Part shown: piece after piece, positions 44,510 through 55,700 of the stretch
Layout of the letters: each line of letters begins with the position of its first letter
How positions within the stretch are numbered: the first letter of the stretch is position 1
From: Ulota crispa
Lineage: Eukaryota; Streptophyta; Bryopsida; Orthotrichales; Orthotrichaceae
DNA length: 64,000 bases
Direction: 5' to 3'
NCBI GenBank assembly: GCA_963920765.1
Contig: OY987247.1
Coordinates: 13,550,471 to 13,614,470, forward strand
Notes under the pieces: model-generated
What the model was told of the DNA's origin: nothing
The model's input: only the letters and a program-made list of their open reading frames with translations
Database searches by the model: none
Position numbers and translations under genes: made by a program

Positions 44510-47500
44510 TTTTTGTAATTGGTGATACCGGTCACAATGGCAGCCACACAGACCAATGCTACTCAGATTCTTCTAATTTCTTTGAGGAGTTTCTTGTAGT
44601 TTGATTGCTTTGCTATGTTGTTATCCTTGCAAAAGCAATAATACGCGTATTGGACTTAAGACACCTGTTGTAACCTCACTGATATCATATTGGTTTATGG
44701 TTGATTTTGGGATGGATACATGTGAGGCCCAATTCCTCTTGGAGACCATGGCAACTTCAGCATTTTTTTACTCTACTCCTATTTCTATACTTTCTATGAT
44801 TATGCTCTAGAAAGTTGCTATTTCTATGCCATATTTTGAGGTTCCATAGGAACCATTTTATGTGTATGAAAATTTAGGCATATACTTGTGTTTTCATTAT
44901 TCAATAGTGTGTGTTTCATCTCTTTGAATTAAATTTGGTCTAGATATGATTTTAGCCCAAAATATGGCTTAGTTTCTTTATTACTTTGAATAAATTGTAA
45001 GAACAAGACTTATTTTGCCTTGCAAAGCTTCTTGTTTTGAGAATTTTTTAGAACAATCAAGTATTTAGTCTTTTTCTAAAATGACTTTGTGTCATGATAA
45101 TGAGACTATATAGGAAATGGACACTGGCTTTGACCTAATTAAGTGCAAGGACATAATTGGGATTACGACATTTGATCTCAAGAGTAATCAAGAAAATACT
45201 ATTTGCAAGCTTGTAAAAGTTCAAATAAGTGTCTAGCTGCGCTAGAATGTTCCAAAAAAACCTTTTTTTGTCGTCTACATCATCTTTTTATTACATGGTA
45301 TGTAAAACATCCAAGCTCCATTGCCTTTTTAAATATTTGAATGCAATTTAAATACAAATCCCAGTTATGACTATTGTATTTGAGGAAAAGCCAAATACAT
45401 TAATTAACTGTTAAATGCCAAAAATGAAAATCCCAATTTAAAGTCAAAAAATTAGTTGCATTGATTTTTGAAACACATTTTTGTTGCTCAAATTTATAAA
45501 GCATAAATTTTATTTTTGTTGATGTATACTCATCTCAAACTTGGAAGGTGGTAAAAAGCAATTGAGTTTTTCATAGATATAAAAGGATTTTAGTACAATA
45601 CCTTGTATATGAAGTTAATACTAGAATGTCTTGCATAATTGTGGTGCAATAGTTACTTTTAAAGATATAATGAGTTTCTTTGGATTTGTTGCTTGGAAAA
45701 TAGCTATTTCCAGCTACATGCTTTGTAAGGATAAGTTCTTGTAGACAAATACAATAAGAATTGTGGAAAACAAATTTTAAGATTTATAATTAGATGTTGT
45801 GGATAATTGATGTACAATAAATGCATGTATTATTTGTTCAAATCAAAACTTCATCTTTTATCTTATAATTGATGTTTAGTTTTTTTATATGAATCTAAAA
45901 TAATATATGTTAGTTTGATGCACTATAATGGCAAGACCAACTACTAGCCATTTGGCACAACTATAACTAATATTTTCAAATCACGTGTGCTTCCTATTGA
46001 ATCAATAATTTGAATGTAAAACCTCAAGGTGTGATATTAACTCCTTGTTGCCTATGTGGACCAAAATATCCGTTTTTGTATTACATTAGCCAAATAAAAA
46101 AGTAATATTTTTTTTGTAGCTCACAAGAATGCCCACAAAAAGTGGAGAATTATTTCTATAACATAGTTGGTTAAAATGCTTCAATAAGTTGCTTTGCTTT
46201 TTATTAAAACATTCCAAAAAAACGGGATTTATTTTATCCTCAAATCTATTTCAAATAAAATTTAGAATTTCTATAAGGATAGGCAACCTCAGCATTTGTA
46301 CATTAAGCTTAAGTGGGCACAATTTACAATTTGGGATTTTTTTTTAAGGTCTTCAAACAACCTTGGTGTAGATCACCATTTGCTTAGGAGGCAATTTCTC
46401 CTCCAGAGCAACTTCAAAGCTATTCTTTAAAACATGTCAAGTTTGCTATGAATTTTCTAGGTCCCAATTTTTTTGAAAATCTTGTTGGTGCAACCTTATA
46501 GAAATTTCATTCAAAAAGACTACTACTTCTTTTTTGAGCATGTCATGTAGACTATTTTGATCTAATTCAATGATACAAATTTTAAAATTTAACATTGCAT
46601 TGTGATGAAATAATCAAACATGTTTGATTGCACCTTTATTGAGACCCTACAATTACTTTGTTCAATTGAGTGACAATTAAGGAATTTGAAGGTATCTTTT
46701 CCGAAGGACCCATTTTTTTTTCCTTCTTTTGAAGACTACATGCTTCATTTCTGTAGTCCCAGTTCATCATTTTGTTAAGAGTTCTCATGGAACTTTCTCA
46801 ACATATGAACACACAAAAAATCTAAAATCTTCTTTTCAAACACTCTACACCTTGGTGAGTGCAAATATGTTCCATCTAATGATCAAACCTCCTCAATTCA
46901 AAAACTATCTCTCCAAATATGATTTCCAAAAACGGGTGATAAAGAAGTCCTTGAAAATACCACTAATATATTTATTTTTCACATTCCAAACTCACAGAAA
47001 AAAGAATTAAGTGAAAATTGTTTGATTTTCAACTTACAATCAAATTTTAGAAGGGATTTTGACATTGGTTTAGCGCCAACAAACATTGGTCAACATAATG
47101 GTAGATCCAACTATACAAGCATGATTAATGTTTTGTTTGAACTCATCATTGAATGATTCTTCAAATTTGTACTTTGTAACATGTCTTTGCAATTTTTGGG
47201 AATTTGGAATACTTCAAAACTTTTTAAGGGTTAAATTTTGGAAACTTGGAATACTTTAAGACTTTTTAAAGGTTAAGAAGTTTTAGGTGTACAGTACAAA
47301 AGGTGGAGCTCCATTTGTGGGCTAAGTTGGCAAAAAGAAGAGGCATGTATTGGAATTGATAAAATCCTTTCTTACATTGTAAAACAAATGCTTTGCTTAT
47401 CACTGCCATGTGAGTAGGGAAAATAAATACGAGGGCCAGTTCTCAAGATAAAAATCGCTATTGAAAATTAAGTCAATTGGCAAGATGTGCTTAATTATTT

Positions 47501-47760
47501 CCTACGTGGAGCACCCATGTGTCTTGCAAGCCTAATATTCCAACTTTCATTTCTACAGCACATCCACTTCCATGCATTATTCTTTGTTGACGTTGAGGGG
47601 TTTCAAATCTCAAAAATTAAAAGTCTTATCAAAGTGTATTTCTTGTAAAGTCAAGAAATTATTTATTTATGCAAAATTAAGTTGTTTTATATAGAAACCA
47701 AAAAAAATGCATACCAAACAACTGAAACAAGGTGGTGCAAAACTGCAAACAAGAGCTCTC
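44510..47760. other. AT-rich intergenic DNA, nothing recognised
   Basis: About 3.2 kb with only short frames, no repeat I can delimit and no RNA gene seen. This is the longest featureless stretch in the window. Confidence 0.5.
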
Positions 47761-47761
47761 T

Positions 47762-47966
47762 TCCTTGAGAGAACAAGATGGCTGGACCCTCTCATATGAG
47801 AGAATTAGGAACGAAACAAAGAAGCATGATTGTTTTGTATGAGAAAAGGAGGAAAAAGGCAAGAACAAGTTGTGAAACCATCCTTCACAAACGAAATTTA
47901 TCTCCAATAAAAAAACAAAGAGAAAAACAGTTTTACCACCGGAATGTACCGTGCTTTGAAACCCCT
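47762..47966. repeat. Left copy of a dispersed inverted repeat
   Basis: The reverse complement of this segment matches 53457-53652 over about 190 bp: GGATGGTTTCACAACTTGTT, CCTCCTTTTCTCAT, CATGCTTCTTTGTTT, GTTCCTAATTCTCT. The two copies point at each other across the interrupted kinase locus. Confidence 0.8.
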
Positions 47967-48423
47967 CTTATGTTAGTTTTGTGATTAACAGAAATTGGCC
48001 GAGCATTGAGGCAGCATGAAGGTATAACTTAGAACTTCATTCCGGTGGGGTTGTAAGAGCATCATCAATCCAAGACGGGAATGGGGCTGTAAATGCATTT
48101 TTCTTGGTGGGAGCCAATTGTGTGGGAGAATGAGGAATTTTTAGGGCTCCAATGCAACCACAGCAACGTGTACCCCAGAGATGGTCCCGTCAAAACAACC
48201 TCCTCAAATGACAAATTTGCTCATTTCCTAGTGCCCTCACTAGTTTCTTAGTGCCCCTAGGACTTCCACAGCGTTTGCTGGTGGAATGACACGTTACTTG
48301 TAATAGCTTGCAATTTCTAGGCAAAAACTTGCAAGTACTTGCAAACATCTTCTCCTGTGCTGAATTTGCTGCAGGAGTTGCGTCCAGATTGGGAGGATCC
48401 ATCGGGTGAATGGGGCGGCAAAT

Positions 48424-49662
48424 CTAAGCGGGATGAATCCATGTCATGTGGTAGGGGTATGGAAGCTTCAAGTGGGGAGCCATCGCGGCTAATTCGACAA
48501 CGATCTCTTTAAATGAGGGTCGTTGGAGAGGGTCTTGGTGCCAACACTTAGTCACCAGAGCCTTCAACTGGCAAGGGGTCTCATCCGGCAACGCCGGTCT
48601 TTCACCACGCAGGACCACATCGAAATCATTCCCAGGATGGCCTTCGAAAGGGACACGACCCGTGATGACTTCGTAGCATGTCATGGCGAAGCTGTACACG
48701 TCTGATTCTCTTGTGAACTTCACCGCTCTCGACCCACCATTCTTCAGCGCCAGCAATACCTCCGGGGCCCTCCAGAATCCGGTGCCGACAACCCCTACAG
48801 AGGACTCGAAATCTGCTACCATTGCTGGAGGGAGATAGTCCCGGTCTCTCTCACCTTGATCATCACGCATCAAGACGTTGGCTGCTTTCAGGTCTCTGTG
48901 GAGAACACCTTCCCTGTGGAGGTGATCCATACCCCCTGCTATGGTAAACAGAATTTTCCAAGTCATCTCCGGTGTAAATGGCGGAGTTCCATTACTTCTC
49001 AGCGTTCTGCCATCGATGAGCCTGCATTGATCACCCCAAAACCTCTCAAATATGAACACGAATCTGCCATCTTCCAACATTACCGCACCTTGGGGCCAGC
49101 AGCAAAGTCCTTTCGTAAACGAAAAATCAAAACGTTCTATCCTTAATGCTTCGGGCGATGCTAATCCAGGAGGCCACAGCTTTTGCAGGTCCTGCAGTGG
49201 AAAACCTTTTTTGAACATTTTTACCACCAGATCCCTGCCCCAAATCCACAGAAGTTCCTCCGGAGAACTGCCGTCATCACAAAAATCGGTCAGCATTGCC
49301 GGCGCAGTGGCTGCAAATATCTCAGCCTGCCCTCCCTAACCAATCTTCTCACCAATCTCCAACTTGTACCGCCATCTCCGGAAAAGGGGACCCCACTCGG
49401 GGTGCTCCTTCAGTCTCTCGAACTCCACGCTGTTCGGCACCTGCTCCTCCTCCGAATCGCAGTCCGATGTCGCAACGGAAAGCTCCGTCCAGTGGGATTT
49501 CGAGGACTCAATCTCAAACTCCAACTGGTTGTCGAAGTTGTTCCGCAGCTCACTCAAGCTTTGGATGCGAGCAGAGAAATACGGTGATAACGAGGGACAT
49601 GACGCCGATGTTGTGGCAGCTTCAGCCCCGGATTGGCCAGAGCATGAAGAGTGGGGTTCCAT
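48424..49662 (-). pseudogene. Intronless protein kinase interrupted by an in-frame TAG
   Basis: One frame runs from ATG 49662 (in-frame TAA just upstream) to TAG 48424-48426, broken once by TAG at 49336-49338 (codon 109 of 413). The N-terminal 108 residues include an acidic/Ser stretch and WRYKLEIGEKIG; the stop falls inside the glycine-rich loop, and GGQAEIFAA continues in the same frame. Downstream features are intact: VVK lysine, MDHLHREGVLHRDLKAANVL, ADFESSVGVVGTGFWRAPE, SDVYSFAMTCYEVITGRVPF, CWHQDPLQRPSF. DFE replaces DFG; as I recall the family, an acidic residue there is usual. Either a GAG-type codon became TAG (recent pseudogene or null allele) or the base is a sequencing error. Translation restarting downstream would lack the loop. 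I infer a kinase family expanded in bryophytes and lycophytes. Confidence 0.85.
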
Positions 49663-49689
49663 TGGTGAGAGCAAGTTGAGGGGTTAAGC

Positions 49690-50830
49690 CTAATAAGGCG
49701 AACTCCTCCCGACCGTCCTCCGCTTCTCCAAAACTCGAGCTTGCTGCAACAACCACGTCCTCCTGCACCCCCCAGTTACGTCTTTACAACTTTGCCACCA
49801 GATCCGCATCATCCTCTGCCAGCAGGTTTTTCAACTCCCCACACGACGCTTAGACATTCGTCCAGCTAGGAATCATCGACCATAGAACATCCATACTGAA
49901 TCAACCCCTAATTGTCGTCATTTACCGACAACACGTACACCTCTAGTATCTTGTCGTCACTTTGTAGAACGTCCATTAGGCGTCTCCTGAACAGCACTTT
50001 ACCCTTTTCAAAAAATCCAAGACTAGCATTACTGCTAACTTTTCCCGAGTATGAACTCGGAATTACTGCCGGACAACATCATATAGCAACCCCAATCCAC
50101 CACGGCCACGCATATTCTAGATGAACCTCAATCTCTCGTCACCAAGAGTTTCTCCTTCGAGTCCAACAAACGTCAAACGCGCCTCATTCAGACTTCACAG
50201 GCAAGTTACTGACGAGGTTACTGGCCAAAATCTTCTGCAGTACTAGCGTGCACACTTGCTTGTTTGCACGTTCCCGACAATATCACACATAATGAGAACA
50301 GCATACGCCGGCAGAGCTTGCACTTCGAAATTGCAACGCATCAAATGTACCACAAGACGCTCAGAAAACGATGCACCCACTTCTCAATAACCTCAGAAAA
50401 GACGATCCGTAGAGATTACCAAGCAAGCCCTGGCTCGTTCTCCAATTACCGACAAAACCTTGAAACGCAATCCAGAAACTTAAGATTCACCTACTTCTCT
50501 CAGGATCATGAGGCATATGTGAGGAGTACATGCTCTAATTAATCACGAGGAAAATCTCACAGAAGAATCAAGCATTTAGACTGCCATAGGACATATTAGG
50601 TCATTCACAATTTCAAAACATGATCCTCTCTCGTATCACACCGAAAAAGTCGGTACTGGAACAGAGCGGATGGCAGTTGGGTCGTGAGGTGAGGATTCAT
50701 TCAGCCATGGCCGGCCGCTCCGTGCAACAAATTCGAAGTGTCGGTGCGTGATACGAGAGTGCTGCGATGGACGGATCTGCACGATGCTCCTGTCGGCAAA
50801 GACTTCGGATAAGCATCGCTCTAGACGCAG
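49690..50830. promoter_or_regulatory. Upstream region of the interrupted kinase
   Basis: C-rich on the + strand and of higher GC than the surrounding intergenic DNA, consistent with a promoter and leader read on the minus strand. The GC-rich part continues to about 50830. No motif is assigned. Confidence 0.3.
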
Positions 50831-51275
50831 CGTTCGAGGAGAAATTTTGCTTTTACTGTAGATGGGCCCACAACTTCATTTCATTTTAAAAAAAAATTTG
50901 TACTGTGAAAACAGCCATGGTTGGTCCCCATCAGCAGAGAATGTAGTCCTTCTTCAAATCCTATTGTCACTTTTTTTGAATGTAATTTTCAAGCTGTGGT
51001 GACCATTAAACCCCCATTTTCTCCTAAATCCAAAAATAACTCTATGCGCTCAGGGGTTAAAATATGGCATTTCTCATATTTAACCCCTGTTTTTTTTTTT
51101 GCTAAATTGCATCGGATATTTTTAAAACTTATACTATAATATAATATACTACATTTAGATTTTTATGGTAAAACTTGAACAATTGTTAGCTGGAAGTGTC
51201 AAATTCAATCCGCTTTTTTGTAATTTGAACTAGGTGATGTTACATTAAATGTTAGTTCTCCTTGCACATTACTTA
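50828..51275. repeat. Dispersed repeat related to TGD3 upstream DNA
   Basis: GCAGCGTTCGAGGAGAAATTT at 50828 also starts the match at about 4744. Both copies continue with related AT-rich text (TGCATCGGATATTTTTA versus TGCACCGGATTTTTATA; GTGTCAAATTCAATCCG versus GTTTCAAATTCAACCGG; TACACTAAATGCCGGTTCTC versus TACATTAAATGTTAGTTCTC). The copy here has about 190 extra bases ending GCGCTCAGGGGTTAA, probably an inserted TTAA-type element with a damaged left end. Confidence 0.7.
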
Positions 51276-51695
51276 GGCCCTACTTGTTTGGGATGTAATT
51301 TACCAACATGCTTGTCGCATTGGACAAAATTGCCTGCCTCTTTGCTTTACTGCTTTACACGCTTGATTGAGCTCTTGTCCGTCCAATATAATGAACTTAT
51401 AATTGACTTCAAAAAATAGTAAAAAAAGTTTATCTTGTACATGCTAGTTATAGAAATGGTTGCCAACATAAAGTTAGGACACGGATTTAAAGTCATATCA
51501 CTAGTAACGATTAAAAAAGTAAATTGATTCTTCCCTTTTTCAATTAAAAATCCTAAAATACAACATTGTACAAACACACCCACCCATGCAATGAGGACCA
51601 CCTCCCAACTTGTCCTATATTTTGACTAAATCTTGCCCAAAATGACAACCATAGTTATGACATTATGGGGACTCTAGTAAACAATGTTGATGTTT

Positions 51696-51698
<3 letters not shown>

Positions 51699-51752
<54 letters not shown>
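51699..51752. repeat. (TA)n microsatellite
   Basis: About 27 TA units. Confidence 0.95.
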
Positions 51753-51754
<2 letters not shown>

Positions 51755-52300
51755 CTTCATATGTCAAAATACCTGTCCTATCTTAACAATGTTAACTCAA
51801 AAATTTGCCAGTCACATGACCACTTGCAAAAATACTACCCATTCAAAGGATCAATTTAAAAAAGTGCTACCCCTCACCAATATTTAAAGAGTAATATGAA
51901 AAATGAATTATACATTAGCCTTTTAATTTGTAACTAGTGGACCCACTGTTCCGGCAAAAGGCTATCGGGCCACCCCCATGCTCACAAAAAATATTCCATG
52001 GGATAACATAAACTCAAATCCCATTTTAGATTCAAATTAATTTGCCTTTTAATCTCCCTTTCCACCCCTCTATTTGTGAGTTTCAAATTCAAGTTGGAAA
52101 AAGATTCAATGCATTCCACCAAAGATGTCTTTTCACACACAACGCCCATGTTCATCACTTTGCCCCTTGGCTTGGCCAATCTTAAATTTTTAAATCATAC
52201 TTTGCTGGCAACTACCCAACTAATAGAGATAAGACTATAATAGAGATAAGACTAGTATGCCCCCCTTGTCCTATGCCACTCTCGAAGTCTCAATCAAATT

Positions 52301-52380
52301 CAAGACTTGAGCTCTCAATTAGAGGACTTGAGCTCTTAATTTTAGGACTTGAGCTCTTAACTTTAGGACTTGAGCTCTTG
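52301..52380. repeat. About 23-bp tandem repeat
   Basis: Four units of AGGACTTGAGCTCTTAA with short variable spacers, containing repeated GAGCTC palindromes. Confidence 0.8.
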
Positions 52381-52407
52381 ATCCATGCTTAACCACGCTC
52401 ATAACTT

Positions 52408-52670
52408 GAATTAACACGATATTCATTAAATTGGGAAAACGCAATTCCCAAGTTGTACTTCACCTAAAACCAAAAAAGTTACCTTAAACCAGATTTGGAG
52501 GTATCAGACTGAGTCTAAGCCACTAAGATTTTTTCCCTCGCAAATTCCTCCTCTCAGGTGAGGGCACGTGTACCAAAGATGCTGGAGCTTGGTTTAAGGT
52601 GATCACCTTCAACCTTCAAAAGTCCCAAAATGTACTATTTTTCCCAATTTAATGAATGTTGTGTTAATTG
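52408..52670. mobile_element. Family N element, uninterrupted copy
   Basis: About 260 bp with ends AATTAACACGATATTCATTA and TAATGAATGTTGTGTTAATT, each followed inward by AATTGGGAAAA or its complement. The interior aligns with 23568-24595 on both sides of T4 and preserves a single TTAA at 52484-52487, giving an empty site for T4. Confidence 0.85.
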
Positions 52671-52934
52671 CTTGACGGACTAATGCAGTCCTACGTTCAC
52701 CTATTTGCCCAACATGCACCTGTTAGTCCAACATGACGCAAGACCATATCAGGCCCAATTACGCAAAATATTTCCCTTGCAAGAAAATAATTCTTACTTT
52801 TTATTCACAAATTCCAACTTCAAACTTTACCCATGCAATAAAATATTTATTTTTGTCCAGCAAACATTCCCTTGGATTAAAGCATATTTGCTTTATATCC
52901 ACACAGTAAAAGGAACATCACTGTTTTTGCATGC

Positions 52935-53000
52935 TTAACCCGTAAAGGACCATTGTCCATATGGGGGACAACTGAGATTTTAGGTAGGTACCTACGGCCT
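52935..53000. mobile_element. Truncated TTAA-type element end
   Basis: TTAACCCGTAAAGGACCATTG and the following GGGGGACAACTGAGATTTTAGG are a diverged copy of the left end of T1 and T4. No matching right end was found. Confidence 0.65.
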
Positions 53001-53456
53001 CAATTTTTGTTCAGATGAGATCTTTGCCGACTTATCGGCGATATTTAGGGATTTGAGTGTTGAAGCCCCACCGGATAATCGTAGACAGAATTGGGTAAGC
53101 GTAGAATGAAGGACAGGTTTCACGTTCTGTTCTCTTGGATTTGCTATGACATCACAACAGGGTTTAGGATCGACGAATCCAAAATCCAAAATCCAGACAA
53201 AGTAGATGGATGCGCAGCGCACGTATCTCGTGGTTGGGCCCTTTGCTTTTTTCAAGCGGAGCTCTTATGGAAAAGAAAATGAACCAACCAGTTCCAAGAC
53301 TGAGACTGTGCTGAGCTCTTAGGGTCTAGGATGTGCTTGCTTCAGACATAATTGTATTGCAAGGTGTTTGGCAACTGGTCTCCGGGCGGACACCTATGCC
53401 TTGATGCTGCCTCAATGCTCGGTCTGTTTCAGTTAATCACAAAACTGTCTTTACAG

Positions 53457-53652
53457 GAATTTCAAAGCACGGTAAATTCCCGGGGTAAAATTGTGTTGCT
53501 CTTTGTTTTTCTACCGAAGATAATTTGGTTTCTCAGGGATGGTTTCACAACTTGTTTTTACCTTTTTCCTCCTTTTCTCATTTAAAGCAGTCATGCTTCT
53601 TTGTTTTGTTCCTAATTCTCTTGTATGAGAGGACCCATGCTTCTTTGTTCTC
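53457..53652. repeat. Right copy of the dispersed inverted repeat
   Basis: Matches the reverse complement of 47762-47966 over about 190 bp with small gaps. It has no coding frame of its own. Confidence 0.8.
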
Positions 53653-53659
53653 TCATGCT

Positions 53660-55200
53660 CCTGCTTGTGTGCCCCTGCTATAGTAGTGCAGGGGATTGAA
53701 GCATTTGATCCGGAGCTTTTGAGGCAAAATAAGGGATGGACTAAGAATTTCGATTATAATATGGTCTTTTTTGTAGTTTTTTTTCTGTTTATCTTTATAT
53801 GAATTGGTTTAGAGCTTTGTATGAATATCATGAAGCATCCAGTGATCAAACTAGTAAAGTATTTTTAAAAAAAACAAAAATTGCATCCTATGCGCGTTAT
53901 TTGATTCATCCAATTTTGTTGTATGCATATGAAAATATTCATTGTCCACCTAGGAAATGTTGGCTTTCAAAAGGATTTTAGAGCAGAATTCCATGCTGCA
54001 TAAGAATTGATCATGCTGATCATCATTTTCCAGCTTTGGAAAACTCCAACCCCTTAGGTTTTCTCATGCTTGGATCCTCAATATCCCCAAGCTAACAAAA
54101 CGTGCCAAAACATCATTTCCAATTTTGTTGTTTTTGAGCACATTTCCATTCACGAATGCACCCACGCCTTCCCTTCCCAATCCTATCCAACTCTATCTTG
54201 ATTCAAGAAAATTGTTGAAGCCACACCTAGAATTGCGAGTGCACACCCATGTGGGCATGTAATTTGAGAATTTAATGCTATTTTTTTATTGAAGTGGTTC
54301 ATCATTTAATCATGACCTTATCATCTCCTTGAAAGAAAGAAGAACAAATACAAAGAAAATTTGAGTTTTTATTGCACTAGTGCTATTTTCTTGACATATC
54401 TTTGCTTTGAGTACCGGTAATTCAAAAGTCCTATATTTTTAATATTTAATCCAAGCACCTCCAATTCAAAAGTCCTATATTTTTAATATTTAATCCAAGC
54501 ACCTCCAATTTTTTGAATATGGCCTTAAAATGATAGAGGTGAAACAAATCTTTTCATCCAAATCAAAAAAAGCAGCATTAGTTCAAACGTTCCGCACGCC
54601 TAATTTAAAACATCGCTTAGAGGACCCAAACTCGAACTCATTATTTCACATATCCCTCACACATACAAACAACAGATTTCCCCAAATTCCTATTGCAAAC
54701 AACTATCATTCTCAACACTTCCAAAAACACAAAACCAAAATCATCCAAAACCCTAACAAGGGTAGAACAAGCTACTTTAACCACTAAAAGACGACAACCA
54801 ACTACAAAACCCTAACCAACAAAGCAAAACATACACACAAACAACCCCTAGAACAATGTGCTTGCAACAAAAAAAAGGGCGAAGTTACGCATCAATGCTG
54901 CTTGAATTACAGAAAGAACCAGGAGACACATAAGCCAGTTACTAGCTTCTTGTTTACAAAACGTGTCCTTTAAAAAAATTCCCGACAAGGAAGATAGCAA
55001 ATCATACAACACCCCTAAACCCCAAACCCAGAGCCAAGCGAGCTGCGCTACAAAAACACGAAAGAAAAAGATGAAGAAAAAGAAAAGAAAAGCGCAATTA
55101 GGTCAAATGTAAGTTCGAAAAAAATACATGGAAAGAAAGAGAGAAAAAGAGAGCGAGAAAGATGGAGAGAGAGGGAGAGAGAAGGAGAGGCTAACCCTAA
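53660..55200. other. Intergenic DNA with a 44-bp direct duplication
   Basis: AT-rich. The stretch 54419-54506 holds two identical 44-bp units starting AATTCAAAAGTCCTATATTT. From 55040 to 55190 the DNA is AG-rich. No gene seen. Confidence 0.6.
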
Positions 55201-55224
55201 ATCCCTAACCTTTGCCCTGACCTT

Positions 55225-55690
55225 CAGGCTGTTTCTTTGACACAAGGCCTTTCGAATTCACGGGCTTTTCTTCTTCAGAAAATCGTGATCCTCTGGCGAC
55301 AGGTACTCTCACCACAAGCTGGCGCACTCTTACGATTTGCCCGGAGACAAAGGTGGAGAAAGAGGCCAACCCTAAATCATAATCCTAACCCTAATCCTAC
55401 GTCAACGTCTGTTTCTTCCACACAAGGCCTTTCAAATTTACGGGCTTCTTCTTCAAGAAATCGTGCGCTTCCGGCGACAGGCAGTCCCACCACAAGCTGG
55501 CGCACTCTTGCAATTTGCCCGGAGAGAGAAAGGTGGAGAGAGAGGCCAACCCTAAACCCTAACCCTACGTCTGTTTCTTCGAAGCAAGGCTTTTCACGGG
55601 CTTTTCATCTTCAGAAAATCGTGCGCTTCCGGCGACAGGCGACTTGCCCGGAGAGAAAGATGGAGGGGCCGAACCCTAAATCCTAATCCT
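55225..55690 (-). pseudogene. Three degenerate tandem copies of the GT8 gene's last coding segment
   Basis: Copies at about 55225-55385, 55397-55561 and 55562-55690 repeat the DNA of 55700-55822, the last ~40 codons of the GT8 gene. Shared landmarks on the + strand are ACGGGCTTCTTCTTCAAGAAA, TCGTGCGCTTCCGGCGACAGG and CACCACAAGCTGGCGCACTC. Each copy is joined to the next by an AG-rich linker with CCAACCCTAAACCCTAA. The copy nearest the gene has an internal deletion of about 35 bp. Short stretches still translate as SPEAHDFLK. They lie just 3' of the stop codon, so they may be in the 3' UTR. Confidence 0.88.
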
Positions 55691-55700
55691 AACCCTAATT

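Noticed and set aside
47762..53652. Inverted repeats considered as LTRs or ends of a DNA transposon
   Set aside because: They are inverted, not direct, have no transposase or reverse transcriptase between them, and no target duplication is evident.
55237..55686. 149-codon plus-strand frame with repeated blocks
   Set aside because: It is the antisense of the degenerate GT8 tail copies, which explains the repeats.
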